Part shown: piece after piece, positions 1-7,731 of the stretch
How positions within the stretch are numbered: the first letter of the stretch is position 1
How the letters are laid out: each line of letters starts with the position of its first letter
NCBI GenBank assembly: GCA_046565865.1
Contig: JBKHXU010000086.1
Location: 1 to 11,979 of the forward strand
Origin: JBKHXU01 sp046565865
GTDB lineage: Bacteria; Pseudomonadota; Gammaproteobacteria; Acidiferrobacterales; Sulfurifustaceae
Reading direction: 5' to 3'
Length of the DNA: 11,979 nt
The notes under the pieces: model-generated
Databases searched by the model: none
The model's input: the letters and a program-made list of their open reading frames with translations, nothing else
Told to the model about the DNA's origin: nothing
Made by a program: the position numbers and the translations under genes

Positions 1-592
1 GCGTTAAGTAGTTGCGCATGGCGCCGACGTTGGGCGAGATCGACATGTCGTTGTCGTTCAAAATTACGAGCAGATCGGCGTCCATGTCGCCGGCGTTATT
101 CAGCGCCTCGTACGCCATGCCGGCGGAAAGCGCGCCGTCGCCGATGATCGCGACCACGCGCGCGTCGCTCGCCGCGCGCTGGGCGGCCACTGCCATGCCG
201 AGCGCGGCGCTGATCGAGGTGCTGGAGTGGCCGGCGCCGAAGGTGTCGTAGGGGCTTTCGTCACGCCGCAGAAATCCCGAAAGACCGTCTTTCTGTCGTA
301 GGGTGTCGAAGCGTCGGCGGCGGCCGGTCAGCACCTTGTGCGGATACGCCTGATGACCGACGTCCCACACCAGCCGGTCGGCGGGCGTGTCGTACACGTA
401 GTGCAGCGCGATCGCGAGCTCGACGGTGCCGAGGCCCGCGGCCAGGTGGCCGCCGGTTTTGGAAACGGTTTGGATCAGGAACCGGCGGATCTCGGCCGCG
501 AGCAGCGGCAACTCCGCCTCGTCGAGCTTGCGCAGGTCGGTGGGCGTGTCGACGCGATCTAATAATAGATAGGGCGAGTCCGCGGGGCTCAT
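1..592 (-). CDS. dxs: 1-deoxy-D-xylulose-5-phosphate synthase, N-terminal part (gene cut by window edge)
   Basis: Dxs condenses pyruvate and glyceraldehyde 3-phosphate, using thiamine diphosphate (ThDP), in the first step of the MEP isoprenoid pathway in the cytoplasm. The first 197 residues are visible, against about 620 in E. coli. Family landmarks sit at nearly E. coli numbering: SKTGGHL with His49, WDVGHQAYPHK with His80, GAGHSSTSISAALG at 119-132, and the ThDP/Mg motif from GDG at 151-153 to Asn181 (NDNDMSIS). The ATG at 590-592 overlaps the ispA stop as ATGA, so translation is probably coupled to ispA. It is the last visible gene of an xseB-ispA-dxs operon, the usual order in beta- and gammaproteobacteria, which places IspA next to the pathway that feeds it. 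The reading frame runs open to base 1 with no frameshift. Identification is certain; only the C-terminal part is unseen. Confidence 0.97.
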   Translation of the reverse strand, partial: MSPADSPYLLLDRVDTPTDLRKLDEAELPLLAAEIRRFLIQTVSKTGGHLAAGLGTVELAIALHYVYDTPADRLVWDVGHQAYPHKVLTGRRRRFDTLRQKDGLSGFLRRDESPYDTFGAGHSSTSISAALGMAVAAQRAASDARVVAIIGDGALSAGMAYEALNNAGDMDADLLVILNDNDMSISPNVGAMRNYLT

Positions 593-1470
593 TGCGTGCG
601 CTCGACGATATAGGTGGCGAGGTCGGCCAGGAGCCGGCCATTATCGCCCAACGGCGCCAGGCTTTCGAGCGCGACCGCGTGTAGCTGGCGCGCACGCTCG
701 CGCGCGCCAGCGATGCCGAGCACCGAGGGATAGGTCGGTTTGCCGCGCGCGGCATCGGCGCCGGAGGCTTTGCCGAGGGTCTCGGTTTCGCCTTCGACAT
801 CGAGCAGGTCGTCGACGATCTGAAACGCGAGGCCGATCGCCCGACCGTAGTCATCGAGTGCCTGGCGGATCGGCGCCGGCACCGGCTCCGCGGCGATCGC
901 GCCGAGCATCACGGAGGCGTGAATCAACGCCCCGGTCTTGCGCCGGTGCATGTCCTCGAGCGCGGCGGGGCTAAGCGTGCGGCCGACCGCGGCGAGATCG
1001 ATCGCCTGGCCGCCGGCCATGCCGTGCGAGCCGATGGCGCGCGTGAGCAGGTGCATCATCTCCAGTCGGCGAACATCGTTTTTCGGTTCGGTCAGGATTT
1101 CGAATGCCAACGCTTGCAGCGCGTCGCCCGCGAGCACCGCGGTGGCTTCGTCGAACGCCTTGTGGCACGTCGGCTTGCCGCGGCGCAGGTCGTCGTCGTC
1201 CATGCACGGCAGATCGTCGTGAATGAGCGAATACGTGTGCACCAGCTCGACCGCGCACGCCGGTGCATCGAGCGCGGCCAAGGGCGCGCCCGACGTCTCG
1301 CCGCTTGCGTACACGAGGCAGGCGCGAATGCGTTTGCCGCCGTTGAGCGTTGCGTAGCGCATCGCCTCGTGCAGCCGCGCCAGCGCCGCCTCCGGCGGCG
1401 GCAGACAGCGGGCGAGCGCCTGCTCGGCGCGCGCTTGCAGTCGCGAGAGGGTGAGTTCGAATTCGGACAA
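589..1470 (-). CDS. ispA: Farnesyl diphosphate synthase (short-chain polyprenyl synthase)
   Basis: IspA joins dimethylallyl and isopentenyl diphosphates to geranyl and then farnesyl diphosphate, the precursor of quinone side chains and undecaprenyl phosphate. The protein is 293 residues, normal for the family. The first Asp-rich motif is DDLPCMDDDD at 85-94, the second is DDLLD at 220-224 within LAFQIVDDLLDVEG, and GGKRIRA at 44-50 is the diphosphate-binding start of the fold. The start codon is TTG at 1468-1470. The xseB stop lies in the same frame two codons upstream (TGA CCC TTG), so no earlier start is possible, and the next Met (residue 37) would remove conserved sequence. A clear ribosome binding site is lacking, which suggests translation by re-initiation from xseB. 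Chain length (C15 rather than C20) is inferred from context and similarity to E. coli IspA. Confidence 0.95.
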   Translation of the reverse strand: MSEFELTLSRLQARAEQALARCLPPPEAALARLHEAMRYATLNGGKRIRACLVYASGETSGAPLAALDAPACAVELVHTYSLIHDDLPCMDDDDLRRGKPTCHKAFDEATAVLAGDALQALAFEILTEPKNDVRRLEMMHLLTRAIGSHGMAGGQAIDLAAVGRTLSPAALEDMHRRKTGALIHASVMLGAIAAEPVPAPIRQALDDYGRAIGLAFQIVDDLLDVEGETETLGKASGADAARGKPTYPSVLGIAGARERARQLHAVALESLAPLGDNGRLLADLATYIVERTQ

Positions 1471-1473
1471 GGG

Positions 1474-1755
1474 TCAGGTGCCGGCGCGCGGGTCGCTGCC
1501 GTCGTCTTCGTTGTCGTTGAACGGATCGAGTTTGAAGCCGGCGCCGTCGCGCATGAGTTTTTCCACGCGTTGCTCGGCCTGCTTGAGACCCTGTTGGCAG
1601 GCGCGCGTCAGTTCCACGCCGCGTTGAAACGAGGCCAGCGCCTCCTCCAAACTCTGCTCGCCTTTCTCCATTTTTTCGACGATGCGTTCGAGCTCGGCCA
1701 GCGCCTTCTCAAAGTCGGGCGCAGCGGGTTTGTCGTTGGCGAGTTTCTTGGACAC
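1474..1755 (-). CDS. xseB: Exodeoxyribonuclease VII small subunit
   Basis: XseB is the small subunit of exonuclease VII; it binds several-fold to the large subunit XseA, which cuts single-stranded DNA to oligonucleotides. The core reads DFEKALAELERIVEKMEKGE, then SLEEALASFQRGVELTR and KQAEQRVEKL, the family's two-helix coiled hairpin and very close to E. coli XseB. I chose the GTG at 1753-1755 (93 residues; E. coli has 80) because CGGAG lies four bases upstream. The in-frame ATG at 1777-1779 adds eight basic residues but has no ribosome binding site, and would sit only about a dozen bases from the predicted transcription start. The C-terminus is acidic and probably disordered. First gene of the operon with ispA and dxs; the partner xseA is not in the window. 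Confidence 0.93.
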   Translation of the reverse strand: MSKKLANDKPAAPDFEKALAELERIVEKMEKGEQSLEEALASFQRGVELTRACQQGLKQAEQRVEKLMRDGAGFKLDPFNDNEDDGSDPRAGT

Positions 1756-1797
1756 GGGTCTCCGTCGTACGGCGGGCATGCGCGCGGCGTAGGCGTG

Positions 1798-1826
1798 ACG
1801 CTAGCGCACGCTCGCGGGGGCGTCAA
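1798..1826 (-). promoter_or_regulatory. Predicted sigma-70 promoter for xseB-ispA-dxs
   Basis: On the minus strand, TTGACG (complement of 1821-1826) is followed after exactly 17 bases by TAGCGT (complement of 1798-1803). The -35 matches consensus at five of six positions; the -10 keeps the key T1, A2 and T6. Transcription would start near 1791, leaving a leader of about 35 bases before the GTG start of xseB. Seen by eye only. Confidence 0.5.
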
Positions 1827-1835
1827 CGCCGCGCA

Positions 1836-1864
1836 GCGAAACTCGAGGGGGCTTGGGGTAGAAT
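1836..1864 (+). promoter_or_regulatory. Possible sigma-70 promoter for the mrp operon
   Basis: TAGAAT at 1859-1864 is a good -10 hexamer about 50 bases before the mrpA start. The sequence 17 bases upstream (GCGAAA, 1836-1841) matches the -35 consensus at only three positions, so an activator or another sigma factor may be involved. It lies back to back with the xseB promoter in the divergent gap. Confidence 0.35.
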
Positions 1865-1916
1865 CGAGCACGTTTCCGAACGGCACCGCCGCAATAACAA
1901 AATCACCGCCGCCACG

Positions 1917-4697
1917 ATGGAACTTTTGATTATCGTGTTCGCCCCGCTGGTGGGGTCGGTCGTGCCGGCGCTGGCCGGCCGCGTGACGCGGCTCTTGAGC
2001 GCGTGGGCGGCGGGGCTCGTGACCGCGGTCGCTTTGGCGTATCTCCTATGGTGCGCACCGGCGGTGTTCGCCGGGGAGACTCTCAGCGTGCGCTGGCCGT
2101 GGGTGGGACCGCTCGAGCTCGCGTTTCGCCTCGACGGTCTCGGCCTGTTGTTCGCGCTTTTGATCCTCGGTATCGGGCTCCTCATCATTCTCTATGCGCG
2201 CTATTACCTCGCGGCGCGCGATCCCCTTGGCCGCTTCTACATGATGCTGCTGCTGTTCATGGGGTCGATGCTCGGCGTGGTGCTGGCGGATAACCTGCTG
2301 CTGCTCGTGGTCTTTTGGGAGCTGACCAGCCTGACGTCATTCCTCCTCATCGGCTACTGGCACACGCAGCCGGAGGCGCGCCAGAGTGCACGCATGGCGT
2401 TGGTGGTCACGGGTCTCGGCGGCTTCGCCATGCTCGCCGGCTTCCTGCTGCTCGGGCATGTGGTCGGCAGTTTCGCGCTTGGCGACGTACTCGCCAGCGG
2501 CGAGGCGATCCGGGCGAGCCCGCTCTATGCCCCGTTACTGATTTTGATTCTGCTCGGGGCGTTTACCAAGTCGGCGCAGTTCCCATTTCATTTCTGGCTG
2601 CCGGCGGCGATGGCGGCGCCGACGCCGGTCAGCGCGTATCTGCACTCGGCCACGATGGTGAAGGCGGGGGTGTTCCTGTTGGCGCGGCTGCATCCGGCGC
2701 TCGCGGGGAGCGACCTCTGGCTGTATCTGGTCGGCGGCGCCGGCTTGTTTACCTTGCTGTTCGCCGCGTATTCGGCGTTGTTCAAGCACGACATCAAAGG
2801 CCTGCTCGCCTATTCGACCGTGAGTCACCTGGGACTGATCACGCTGCTGTTCGGGTTGGGCACGCGGCTCGGCGTCGTGGCCGGCGTGTTCCATATCTTG
2901 AACCACGCGATCTTCAAGGCGTCGCTGTTCATGGCCGCCGGTATCATCGATCACGAGGTCGGCACACGCGACATGCGGCGCATGCACGGCCTCTATCGCT
3001 ACCTGCCGCATACCGCGGCACTCGCGATCGTCGCGGCCGGTGCTATGGCCGGTGTACCACTGGTCAACGGGTTCCTGAGCAAGGAGATGTTTTTCGCCGA
3101 GACGCTGCACCTCCAGGCGCTCGGCGATTGGAGCTGGCTGGTGCCGGTTGCGGCGACGTTGTCCGGCGTGTTCGCCGTCGCGTATTCGGCGCGCTTCATC
3201 CACGACGTGTTCTTCACCAAGGGGTCGATGGCGCTGTCCCATGTGCCGCACGAGCCGCCGCGGTGGATGAAGATCCCGGTCGAGATCCTGGTCGCGCTAT
3301 GTCTGCTGGTCGGTCTGGTGCCGGCGGTGATGATCGGCCCGCTGCTTTCGACCGCGGCGCGCGCGGTGCTGCAAGGCGAGCTTCCGGCGTATAGCCTGGC
3401 GCTGTGGCATGGGTTCGGCATGCCGTTGCTCATGAGCGTCGTGGCCATTGCCGGCGGCGTGCTGCTTTACAGTGTGCGTCGCTATCTCTTCTATCTGCAC
3501 AACCAGGTGTTGCCGCCATTGCGCGCGGCGCCGCTGTACGAGCGCGCGCTCGCCGGCCTGGTCGCGGCGGCAGCGCGCCTCACCGGCTGGCTGCAAAACG
3601 GCTCGCTGCAGCGCTACCTCGCGTGGTTCTTCGGCGCGGCACTGGTGCTCGGCGCCGCGCCGTTCGTACAGCACCCGTTCGTTCCCGGCTCGCTGCCGCT
3701 GTCCCCGGTCGACGGCGTGAGCCTGGTGGTGGCAGGGATCCTGATAGCCGCGGCGTTCGCCACCCTGTCGCAACACCGAACGCGCGTCACGGCGCTGGTG
3801 GCGCTCGGCGTGGTCGGTCTGACCGTGGCGCTCGCGTTCGTGCGATTTTCCGCGCCGGATCTGGCGCTGACACAGCTGTCGGTCGAGTTCGTCACGACCA
3901 TCTTGCAGTTGTCGGCGCTTTACTTTCTGCCCGCGCTGGCACCGGCCGAGTCGACCGTCGGCCGTCGCGCGCGCGATGCGCTGCTCGCGGTCATGGTCGG
4001 CGTCGGCGTGACGCTTGCCGTATGGTCGGTGCTGACGCGCCCGCAGCAAACCATTGCCGGTTTTTACGCGGAGCAGAGCGTCCCGGGCGGCGGCGGCGCC
4101 AACATCGTGAACGTTATTCTGGTCGACTTCCGCGGGTTCGATACGCTCGGCGAGATCACGGTGCTCGCGATCGCGGCGCTCGGTATATATGGAATGATCC
4201 ACGCGTTGCGCGTGCCGCACCGGGCGACGTCCGACGACGGCCGCCCATGGGCGACCGACGTTCACCCGCTGATCCTGTCGATGGCGACGCGGCCGCTGTT
4301 GCCGCTGGCGTTGCTGGTGTCGCTGTATCTGCTGCTGCGCGGGCACAACAACCCGGGCGGCGGGTTCATCGCCGGTTTAGTAACCAGCGTCGCGCTGATC
4401 ATGCAGTACTTCGCGAGCGGGGTGCGCTGGACCGAGCAGCGCATGCAACTCAAGTATCCCGCCATCATCGGCGCCGGACTCTTGCTGGGGGGCGCCACCG
4501 GGCTCGGCAGCTGGCTGTACGGCGCGCCGTTTCTCACGAGCGCGCACGGGCCGTTGCATGTGCCGCTGTTCGGCGAAATCGAGCTTGCGAGCGCGATGCT
4601 GTTCGATTTCGGCGTGTACCTGACCGTCGTCGGCGCCGTCATGCTCATGCTCGAACGCCTGGGCCGGGTGCATGTCTCGCCGGCCGCCACCGCATGA
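1917..4697 (+). CDS. mrpA: Mrp-type Na+(K+)/H+ antiporter, fused MrpA-MrpB subunit
   Basis: Largest membrane subunit of the Mrp (Mnh/Pha) multisubunit cation/proton antiporter, related to complex I subunit NuoL. The 926 residues are almost all membrane helices. The NuoL-like antiporter domain spans about 60-470: WELTS with Glu135, FTKSAQFPFHFWLP with Lys218, MVKAG with Lys249 and FHILNHAIFKAS with Lys334. A MrpA-specific region follows, with RFSAPDLALTQL at 643-654 and LVDFRGFDTLGEI at 735-747. From about residue 787 the chain continues as a full MrpB domain (RPLLPLALLVSLYLLLRGHN, then NPGGGFIAGL at 812-821). No separate mrpB follows, so this is the fused form typical of many Gram-negative (Pha, group 2) operons. 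The ATG at 1917 is the first possible start in frame but has no clear ribosome binding site. First gene of mrpABCDEFG, 16 bases before mrpC. The transported ion cannot be told from sequence. Confidence 0.96.
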   Translation: MELLIIVFAPLVGSVVPALAGRVTRLLSAWAAGLVTAVALAYLLWCAPAVFAGETLSVRWPWVGPLELAFRLDGLGLLFALLILGIGLLIILYARYYLAARDPLGRFYMMLLLFMGSMLGVVLADNLLLLVVFWELTSLTSFLLIGYWHTQPEARQSARMALVVTGLGGFAMLAGFLLLGHVVGSFALGDVLASGEAIRASPLYAPLLILILLGAFTKSAQFPFHFWLPAAMAAPTPVSAYLHSATMVKAGVFLLARLHPALAGSDLWLYLVGGAGLFTLLFAAYSALFKHDIKGLLAYSTVSHLGLITLLFGLGTRLGVVAGVFHILNHAIFKASLFMAAGIIDHEVGTRDMRRMHGLYRYLPHTAALAIVAAGAMAGVPLVNGFLSKEMFFAETLHLQALGDWSWLVPVAATLSGVFAVAYSARFIHDVFFTKGSMALSHVPHEPPRWMKIPVEILVALCLLVGLVPAVMIGPLLSTAARAVLQGELPAYSLALWHGFGMPLLMSVVAIAGGVLLYSVRRYLFYLHNQVLPPLRAAPLYERALAGLVAAAARLTGWLQNGSLQRYLAWFFGAALVLGAAPFVQHPFVPGSLPLSPVDGVSLVVAGILIAAAFATLSQHRTRVTALVALGVVGLTVALAFVRFSAPDLALTQLSVEFVTTILQLSALYFLPALAPAESTVGRRARDALLAVMVGVGVTLAVWSVLTRPQQTIAGFYAEQSVPGGGGANIVNVILVDFRGFDTLGEITVLAIAALGIYGMIHALRVPHRATSDDGRPWATDVHPLILSMATRPLLPLALLVSLYLLLRGHNNPGGGFIAGLVTSVALIMQYFASGVRWTEQRMQLKYPAIIGAGLLLGGATGLGSWLYGAPFLTSAHGPLHVPLFGEIELASAMLFDFGVYLTVVGAVMLMLERLGRVHVSPAATA

Positions 4698-4713
4698 TGC
4701 ACGGGGTGCACAC

Positions 4714-5049
4714 ATGGAACTGGTAGTCGCCATCGCGATCGGTGTGCTCGCCGGCTGCGGCGTGTATCTCATGCTGCGCGCGCGCACATTCTCGGTGGCG
4801 CTCGGGCTCGCGCTGCTGTCGCACGCGGTGAACCTGTTCATCTTCGTCATGGGTCGTTTGCGCACCGGCGAGCCGCCCATCGTCGGTGTGGCGGCGGCCT
4901 ATGCCGATCCGTTGCCGCAGGCGCTGGTGTTGACCGCGATCGTCATCGGGTTCGGCATGACGGCGTTCGTGCTGGTGCTGGCGTTGCGCGCCTACCTCGC
5001 GCTCGGCACCGACCATGTCGATGGGTCGGGGCGGGAGCCGCCGGCATGA
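4714..5049 (+). CDS. mrpC: Mrp-type Na+(K+)/H+ antiporter subunit C
   Basis: Small membrane subunit of the Mrp complex, homologous to complex I NuoK. The 111 residues match the usual size of about 113 and form three membrane helices. Family motifs are GLALLSHAVNLFIF at 31-44 and DPLPQALVLTAIVIGFG at 65-81. The ATG at 4714 was chosen over an upstream in-frame ATG at 4672 because it follows a GGGGTG sequence, leaves the mrpA stop 16 bases upstream and gives the family-like start MELVVAIAIGVL; the longer form would add a charged tail made from mrpA coding sequence. The stop overlaps the mrpD start as ATGA. The soluble C-terminal tail of about 15 residues is not conserved. Confidence 0.95.
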   Translation: MELVVAIAIGVLAGCGVYLMLRARTFSVALGLALLSHAVNLFIFVMGRLRTGEPPIVGVAAAYADPLPQALVLTAIVIGFGMTAFVLVLALRAYLALGTDHVDGSGREPPA

Positions 5050-6554
5050 GCCATCTCATTATCGTTCCGGTGCTGTTGCCGTTCCTCACCGCGGTGTTGC
5101 TGCTGCTCGCGGCGCGCGCGCCGCTTGCCGCGGTACGGACGCTGTCCGTGACCGCGGTTGCGACCCTGGTCGGCGTTGGCGTGTGGCTGGCATACGCGGC
5201 CGCCGACGGTGCGTACCAGGTGTACGCGCTCGGACAGTGGCCGGCGCCGTTTGGCATCGTGCTGGTGTTGGATCGCTTGAGCGCGCTGATGCTGCTGCTC
5301 ACCGCGGTGCTGGCGCTGGCGAGCCTGCTGTATGCGCTGCGGGGCAGCGACAAGAATGGGAGCTACTTCCATGCGCTGTTCCATTTGCAGCTCATGGGCC
5401 TGAACGGCGCGTTTCTCACCGGCGACATCTTCAACCTGTTCGTCTTCTTCGAAGTGCTGTTGATCGCGTCCTACGGCCTGCTACTGCATGGCGGCAGCGC
5501 CGAGCGGCTGCGCAGCGGGTTCCACTACGTGACCTTCAACCTCGCCGCGTCCGCCTTGTTCCTGATCGCGGTGGCGCTGCTGTACGGCTTGCTCGGGACG
5601 CTCAACATGGCCGACCTCGCGCGCGCGGTGCGCGCGGCGCAACCGCAGGACGCCGCGTGGATACGCGCCGGCGCGCTGCTGCTGCTGGTGGTGTTCGGCG
5701 CCAAGGCGGCGCTGCTGCCGTTGTACTTCTGGCTGCCGCCGGCCTATGGCGCCGCCGCGGCACCGGTGGCGGCGTTGTTCGCGATCATGACGAAGGTCGG
5801 CGTGTACGCCATCGCGCGCGTGTACACGCTGGTGTTCGGCGCCGACGCCGGCGTCGGTGAGCAGGTAGCGGAGCCATGGCTGCTGCCGGTGGCGTTGCTC
5901 ACCGCGATCGTCGGCAGTGCCGGCGCGCTAGCGGCGCGCGGCCTGCGCGAGATGGTGGCGTATCTGCTGGTGGCCTCGATCGGCACCATGCTGGCCGGCA
6001 TCGGGCTGTTCAGCGTCAGCGGCGTCGCCGCCGGCCTTTATTACATGGTCCACAGCACCCTGGTTGCGGGTGGTCTGTTTCTGGTGGCTGACCTGATCGC
6101 GGGTCAGCGCGGCGCGGATGGCGATCGCTTGGTGCCGGCGGCCGCGGTCCCGCAGGCGGCGCTGCTCGGTGTGCTGTTTCTGGTCGGTGGAATTGCCGTG
6201 GCCGGGCTGCCGCCATCGAGCGGCTTCATCGGAAAATTGCTGGTGTTGCAGGCGGCGCCGCTCACCGCGTTGGGCTATTCGGTGTGGGCGGTGGTGCTGG
6301 CGACCGGCTTGCTCGGGCTGCTTGTCGTGGCACGCGCCGGCAGCGTCGTGTTCTGGAACGTCACGCCCACGGCCGCCCGCACGCGCGCGCAGGCGCTGGA
6401 GTACCTGCCCGCGGTGCTGCTGCTTGGTGCCACAGTAGTGCTGGCCGTGGCGGCCGAACCGGTGCGGGCCTACGCCGAGGCGACGGCGCGGCAGTTGCTG
6501 CGACCGGATGCGTATATCGCGGCCGTGCTCGGCCCGCGATCGGAGGTACCGTGA
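5046..6554 (+). CDS. mrpD: Mrp-type Na+(K+)/H+ antiporter subunit D
   Basis: Second NuoL/M/N-like antiporter subunit of the Mrp complex, thought to carry a proton path beside MrpA. The 502 residues form about fourteen membrane helices, the normal size. Residues expected to matter are visible: Glu136 in FVFFEVLLIASYG (equivalent to the essential Glu137 of Bacillus MrpD), Lys220 in VFGAKAALLPLYFWLP and Lys250 in IMTKVGVYAIARVYT. Also present are NGAFLTGDIFNLF at 120-132 and GLPPSSGFIGK towards the C-terminus. The start codon overlaps the mrpC stop as ATGA, so translation is probably coupled. The end overlaps the mrpE start by one base, and a strong GGAGGT for mrpE lies inside its last codons. 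Confidence 0.96.
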   Translation: MSHLIIVPVLLPFLTAVLLLLAARAPLAAVRTLSVTAVATLVGVGVWLAYAAADGAYQVYALGQWPAPFGIVLVLDRLSALMLLLTAVLALASLLYALRGSDKNGSYFHALFHLQLMGLNGAFLTGDIFNLFVFFEVLLIASYGLLLHGGSAERLRSGFHYVTFNLAASALFLIAVALLYGLLGTLNMADLARAVRAAQPQDAAWIRAGALLLLVVFGAKAALLPLYFWLPPAYGAAAAPVAALFAIMTKVGVYAIARVYTLVFGADAGVGEQVAEPWLLPVALLTAIVGSAGALAARGLREMVAYLLVASIGTMLAGIGLFSVSGVAAGLYYMVHSTLVAGGLFLVADLIAGQRGADGDRLVPAAAVPQAALLGVLFLVGGIAVAGLPPSSGFIGKLLVLQAAPLTALGYSVWAVVLATGLLGLLVVARAGSVVFWNVTPTAARTRAQALEYLPAVLLLGATVVLAVAAEPVRAYAEATARQLLRPDAYIAAVLGPRSEVP

Positions 6555-7042
6555 TGCGCGCGCTGTGGCCGCATCCGCTGCTCAGCGCCGTGCTCGCACT
6601 GACGTGGCTGCTGCTGACGCACGACTACACGCCGATCAATCTGGCCGCAGCCGTGCTGATTGCGTGGATACTGCCGCGCGCCACCCGGTCGTTGTGGCCG
6701 GACCGCCCGCGCATTCATCGGCCGCTGGTGTTGGCGCGGTTGTTGTTGCGGGTGTTATACGACATCGCCATCGCGAATCTGATCGTGGCGCGCCTCATTC
6801 TGGGGCCGGTGGCGCGATTGCGCCCGGCCTTCGTGCGGCTGCCGTTGGCGCTGACCGATCCGTACGTCATCACGATGCTCGCGAACATCATCTCGCTCAC
6901 GCCGGGCACGGTGTCGGTGGATGTCAGCGACGATCGTACGGAGCTCTTGATCCATACGCTCGACCTGCACGACGAGCGCGAGTTGGTGGAGGAGATCAAG
7001 GCGCGCTACGAGACCCCGCTCAAGGAGGCATTCGGATGCTGA
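6554..7042 (+). CDS. mrpE: Mrp-type Na+(K+)/H+ antiporter subunit E
   Basis: Structural subunit of the Mrp complex with no complex I counterpart. The 162 residues have two to three N-terminal membrane helices and a soluble C-terminal domain. The family hallmark TDPYVITMLANIISLTPGTV at 101-120 is intact, with LTPGT at 115-119, followed by SVDVSDDRTELLIHTLD. The start is the ATG at 6554, eight bases after the start of GGAGGT (6542-6547); an immediately preceding in-frame GTG at 6551 is possible but would add one residue only. TGATG links it to mrpD. Its last seven bases overlap mrpF. Confidence 0.95.
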   Translation: MRALWPHPLLSAVLALTWLLLTHDYTPINLAAAVLIAWILPRATRSLWPDRPRIHRPLVLARLLLRVLYDIAIANLIVARLILGPVARLRPAFVRLPLALTDPYVITMLANIISLTPGTVSVDVSDDRTELLIHTLDLHDERELVEEIKARYETPLKEAFGC

Positions 7043-7305
7043 CGATTGCGCTGCCGATCGCGTTCGCGTTGTTGAGCGCGGCACTCGTACTGAATTTGTG
7101 GCGCGCCCTGCGCGGGCCGGAACTGCCCGATCGGATCGTGGCGCTCGATACCCTCTACATCAACACGGTGGCGTTGCTCATGCTGGACGGTATCTGGCTC
7201 GGCAGCGATATCTATTTCGAGGCGGCGCTGTTGATCGCGATGCTTGGGTTCGTCGGCACGGTGGCGTTGTGCAAACACGTACTGCGCGGAGACATCATCG
7301 AATGA
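7036..7305 (+). CDS. mrpF: Mrp-type Na+(K+)/H+ antiporter subunit F
   Basis: Small subunit of the Mrp complex with three membrane helices; 89 residues, a normal length. The conserved loop after helix 1, RGPELPDRIVALDTL at 26-40, carries Asp32 and Asp38, acidic residues at positions conserved in MrpF. The start is fixed by a near-perfect AAGGAGG at 7022-7028, seven bases before the ATG at 7036; this places the gene 7 bases inside the end of mrpE. An upstream-extended frame exists but lies within mrpE and lacks support. The stop overlaps mrpG as ATGA. Confidence 0.94.
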   Translation: MLTIALPIAFALLSAALVLNLWRALRGPELPDRIVALDTLYINTVALLMLDGIWLGSDIYFEAALLIAMLGFVGTVALCKHVLRGDIIE

Positions 7306-7625
7306 ACGTGGACGTGCTGGAAGTGCTCGTATCGCTCTTTATCCTGGTCGGCGCCGCGTTTGCCTTCATCGGCTCGCTCGGGCTTGCGCGTCTCCCGGAC
7401 TTTTATATGCGCCTGCATGGCCCGACCAAGGCCACGACGCTTGGCGTTGGCGCGATACTAATGGCCTCGATGCTGTATTTTTACGATCGTGGCGAGGGCT
7501 TGAGCCTGCACGAGCTGGCGATCGCCGGCTTCCTGTTCATCACGGCCCCCGTTAGCGCGCACCTGCTCTCGAAGGCGGCCAGGCATATGCGAATAACGCA
7601 TCGGTCGCGGCCGCCCGACGGCTGA
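7302..7625 (+). CDS. mrpG: Mrp-type Na+(K+)/H+ antiporter subunit G
   Basis: Last subunit of the Mrp complex; 107 residues with three membrane helices. The signature GLARLPDFYMRLHGPTKATT at 27-46 is intact and diagnostic of the MnhG/PhaG family. The ATG at 7302 overlaps the mrpF stop as ATGA. The tail after residue 94 is basic (HMRITHRSRPPDG) and probably faces the cytoplasm. With this gene the operon holds every Mrp subunit, A and B being fused, so a working complex can be expected. A GC hairpin at 7690-7713 follows. Confidence 0.95.
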   Translation: MNVDVLEVLVSLFILVGAAFAFIGSLGLARLPDFYMRLHGPTKATTLGVGAILMASMLYFYDRGEGLSLHELAIAGFLFITAPVSAHLLSKAARHMRITHRSRPPDG

Positions 7626-7689
7626 GCGGGATCGCCACTTCCGTAGCTGCCGGCAGGAGGGCTGACTTGCGGCCGCGCCGCGACGCAGC

Positions 7690-7713
7690 CGCCCCGTTGA
7701 CCAATACGGGGCG
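7690..7713. terminator. GC hairpin between convergent mrpG and rrf2, possible terminator
   Basis: CGCCCCGT at 7690-7697 pairs perfectly with ACGGGGCG at 7706-7713 around an eight-base loop. It is the only strong stem in the 106-base gap between two converging operons, so it may end transcription from both sides. Neither side has a run of T, so it is not a textbook intrinsic terminator and may only act as a stabilising 3' stem. Confidence 0.4.
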
Positions 7714-7731
7714 CTGAATTCCGCCGACGCC

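Noticed and set aside
919..1929. Open frame of 336 residues on the plus strand opposite ispA and xseB
   Set aside because: It lies antisense to two genes with full catalytic or family motifs and shows no domain of its own.
3297..4346. Long antisense open frame within mrpA (349 residues), and similar ones at 2535-3251 (-) and 3404-4726 (+)
   Set aside because: Composition is dominated by Arg, His and Gln, with no recognisable domain; these are the usual shadows in high-GC coding sequence opposite or out of frame with a certain gene.
4698..4713. Loss of mrpB between mrpA and mrpC
   Set aside because: The MrpB domain is fused to the C-terminus of MrpA (from about residue 787), so nothing is missing.
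7644..7660. Palindrome CTGCCGGCAG after mrpG as a terminator
   Set aside because: A ten-base self-complementary run has no room for a loop and is not followed by T; such palindromes are common at this GC content.
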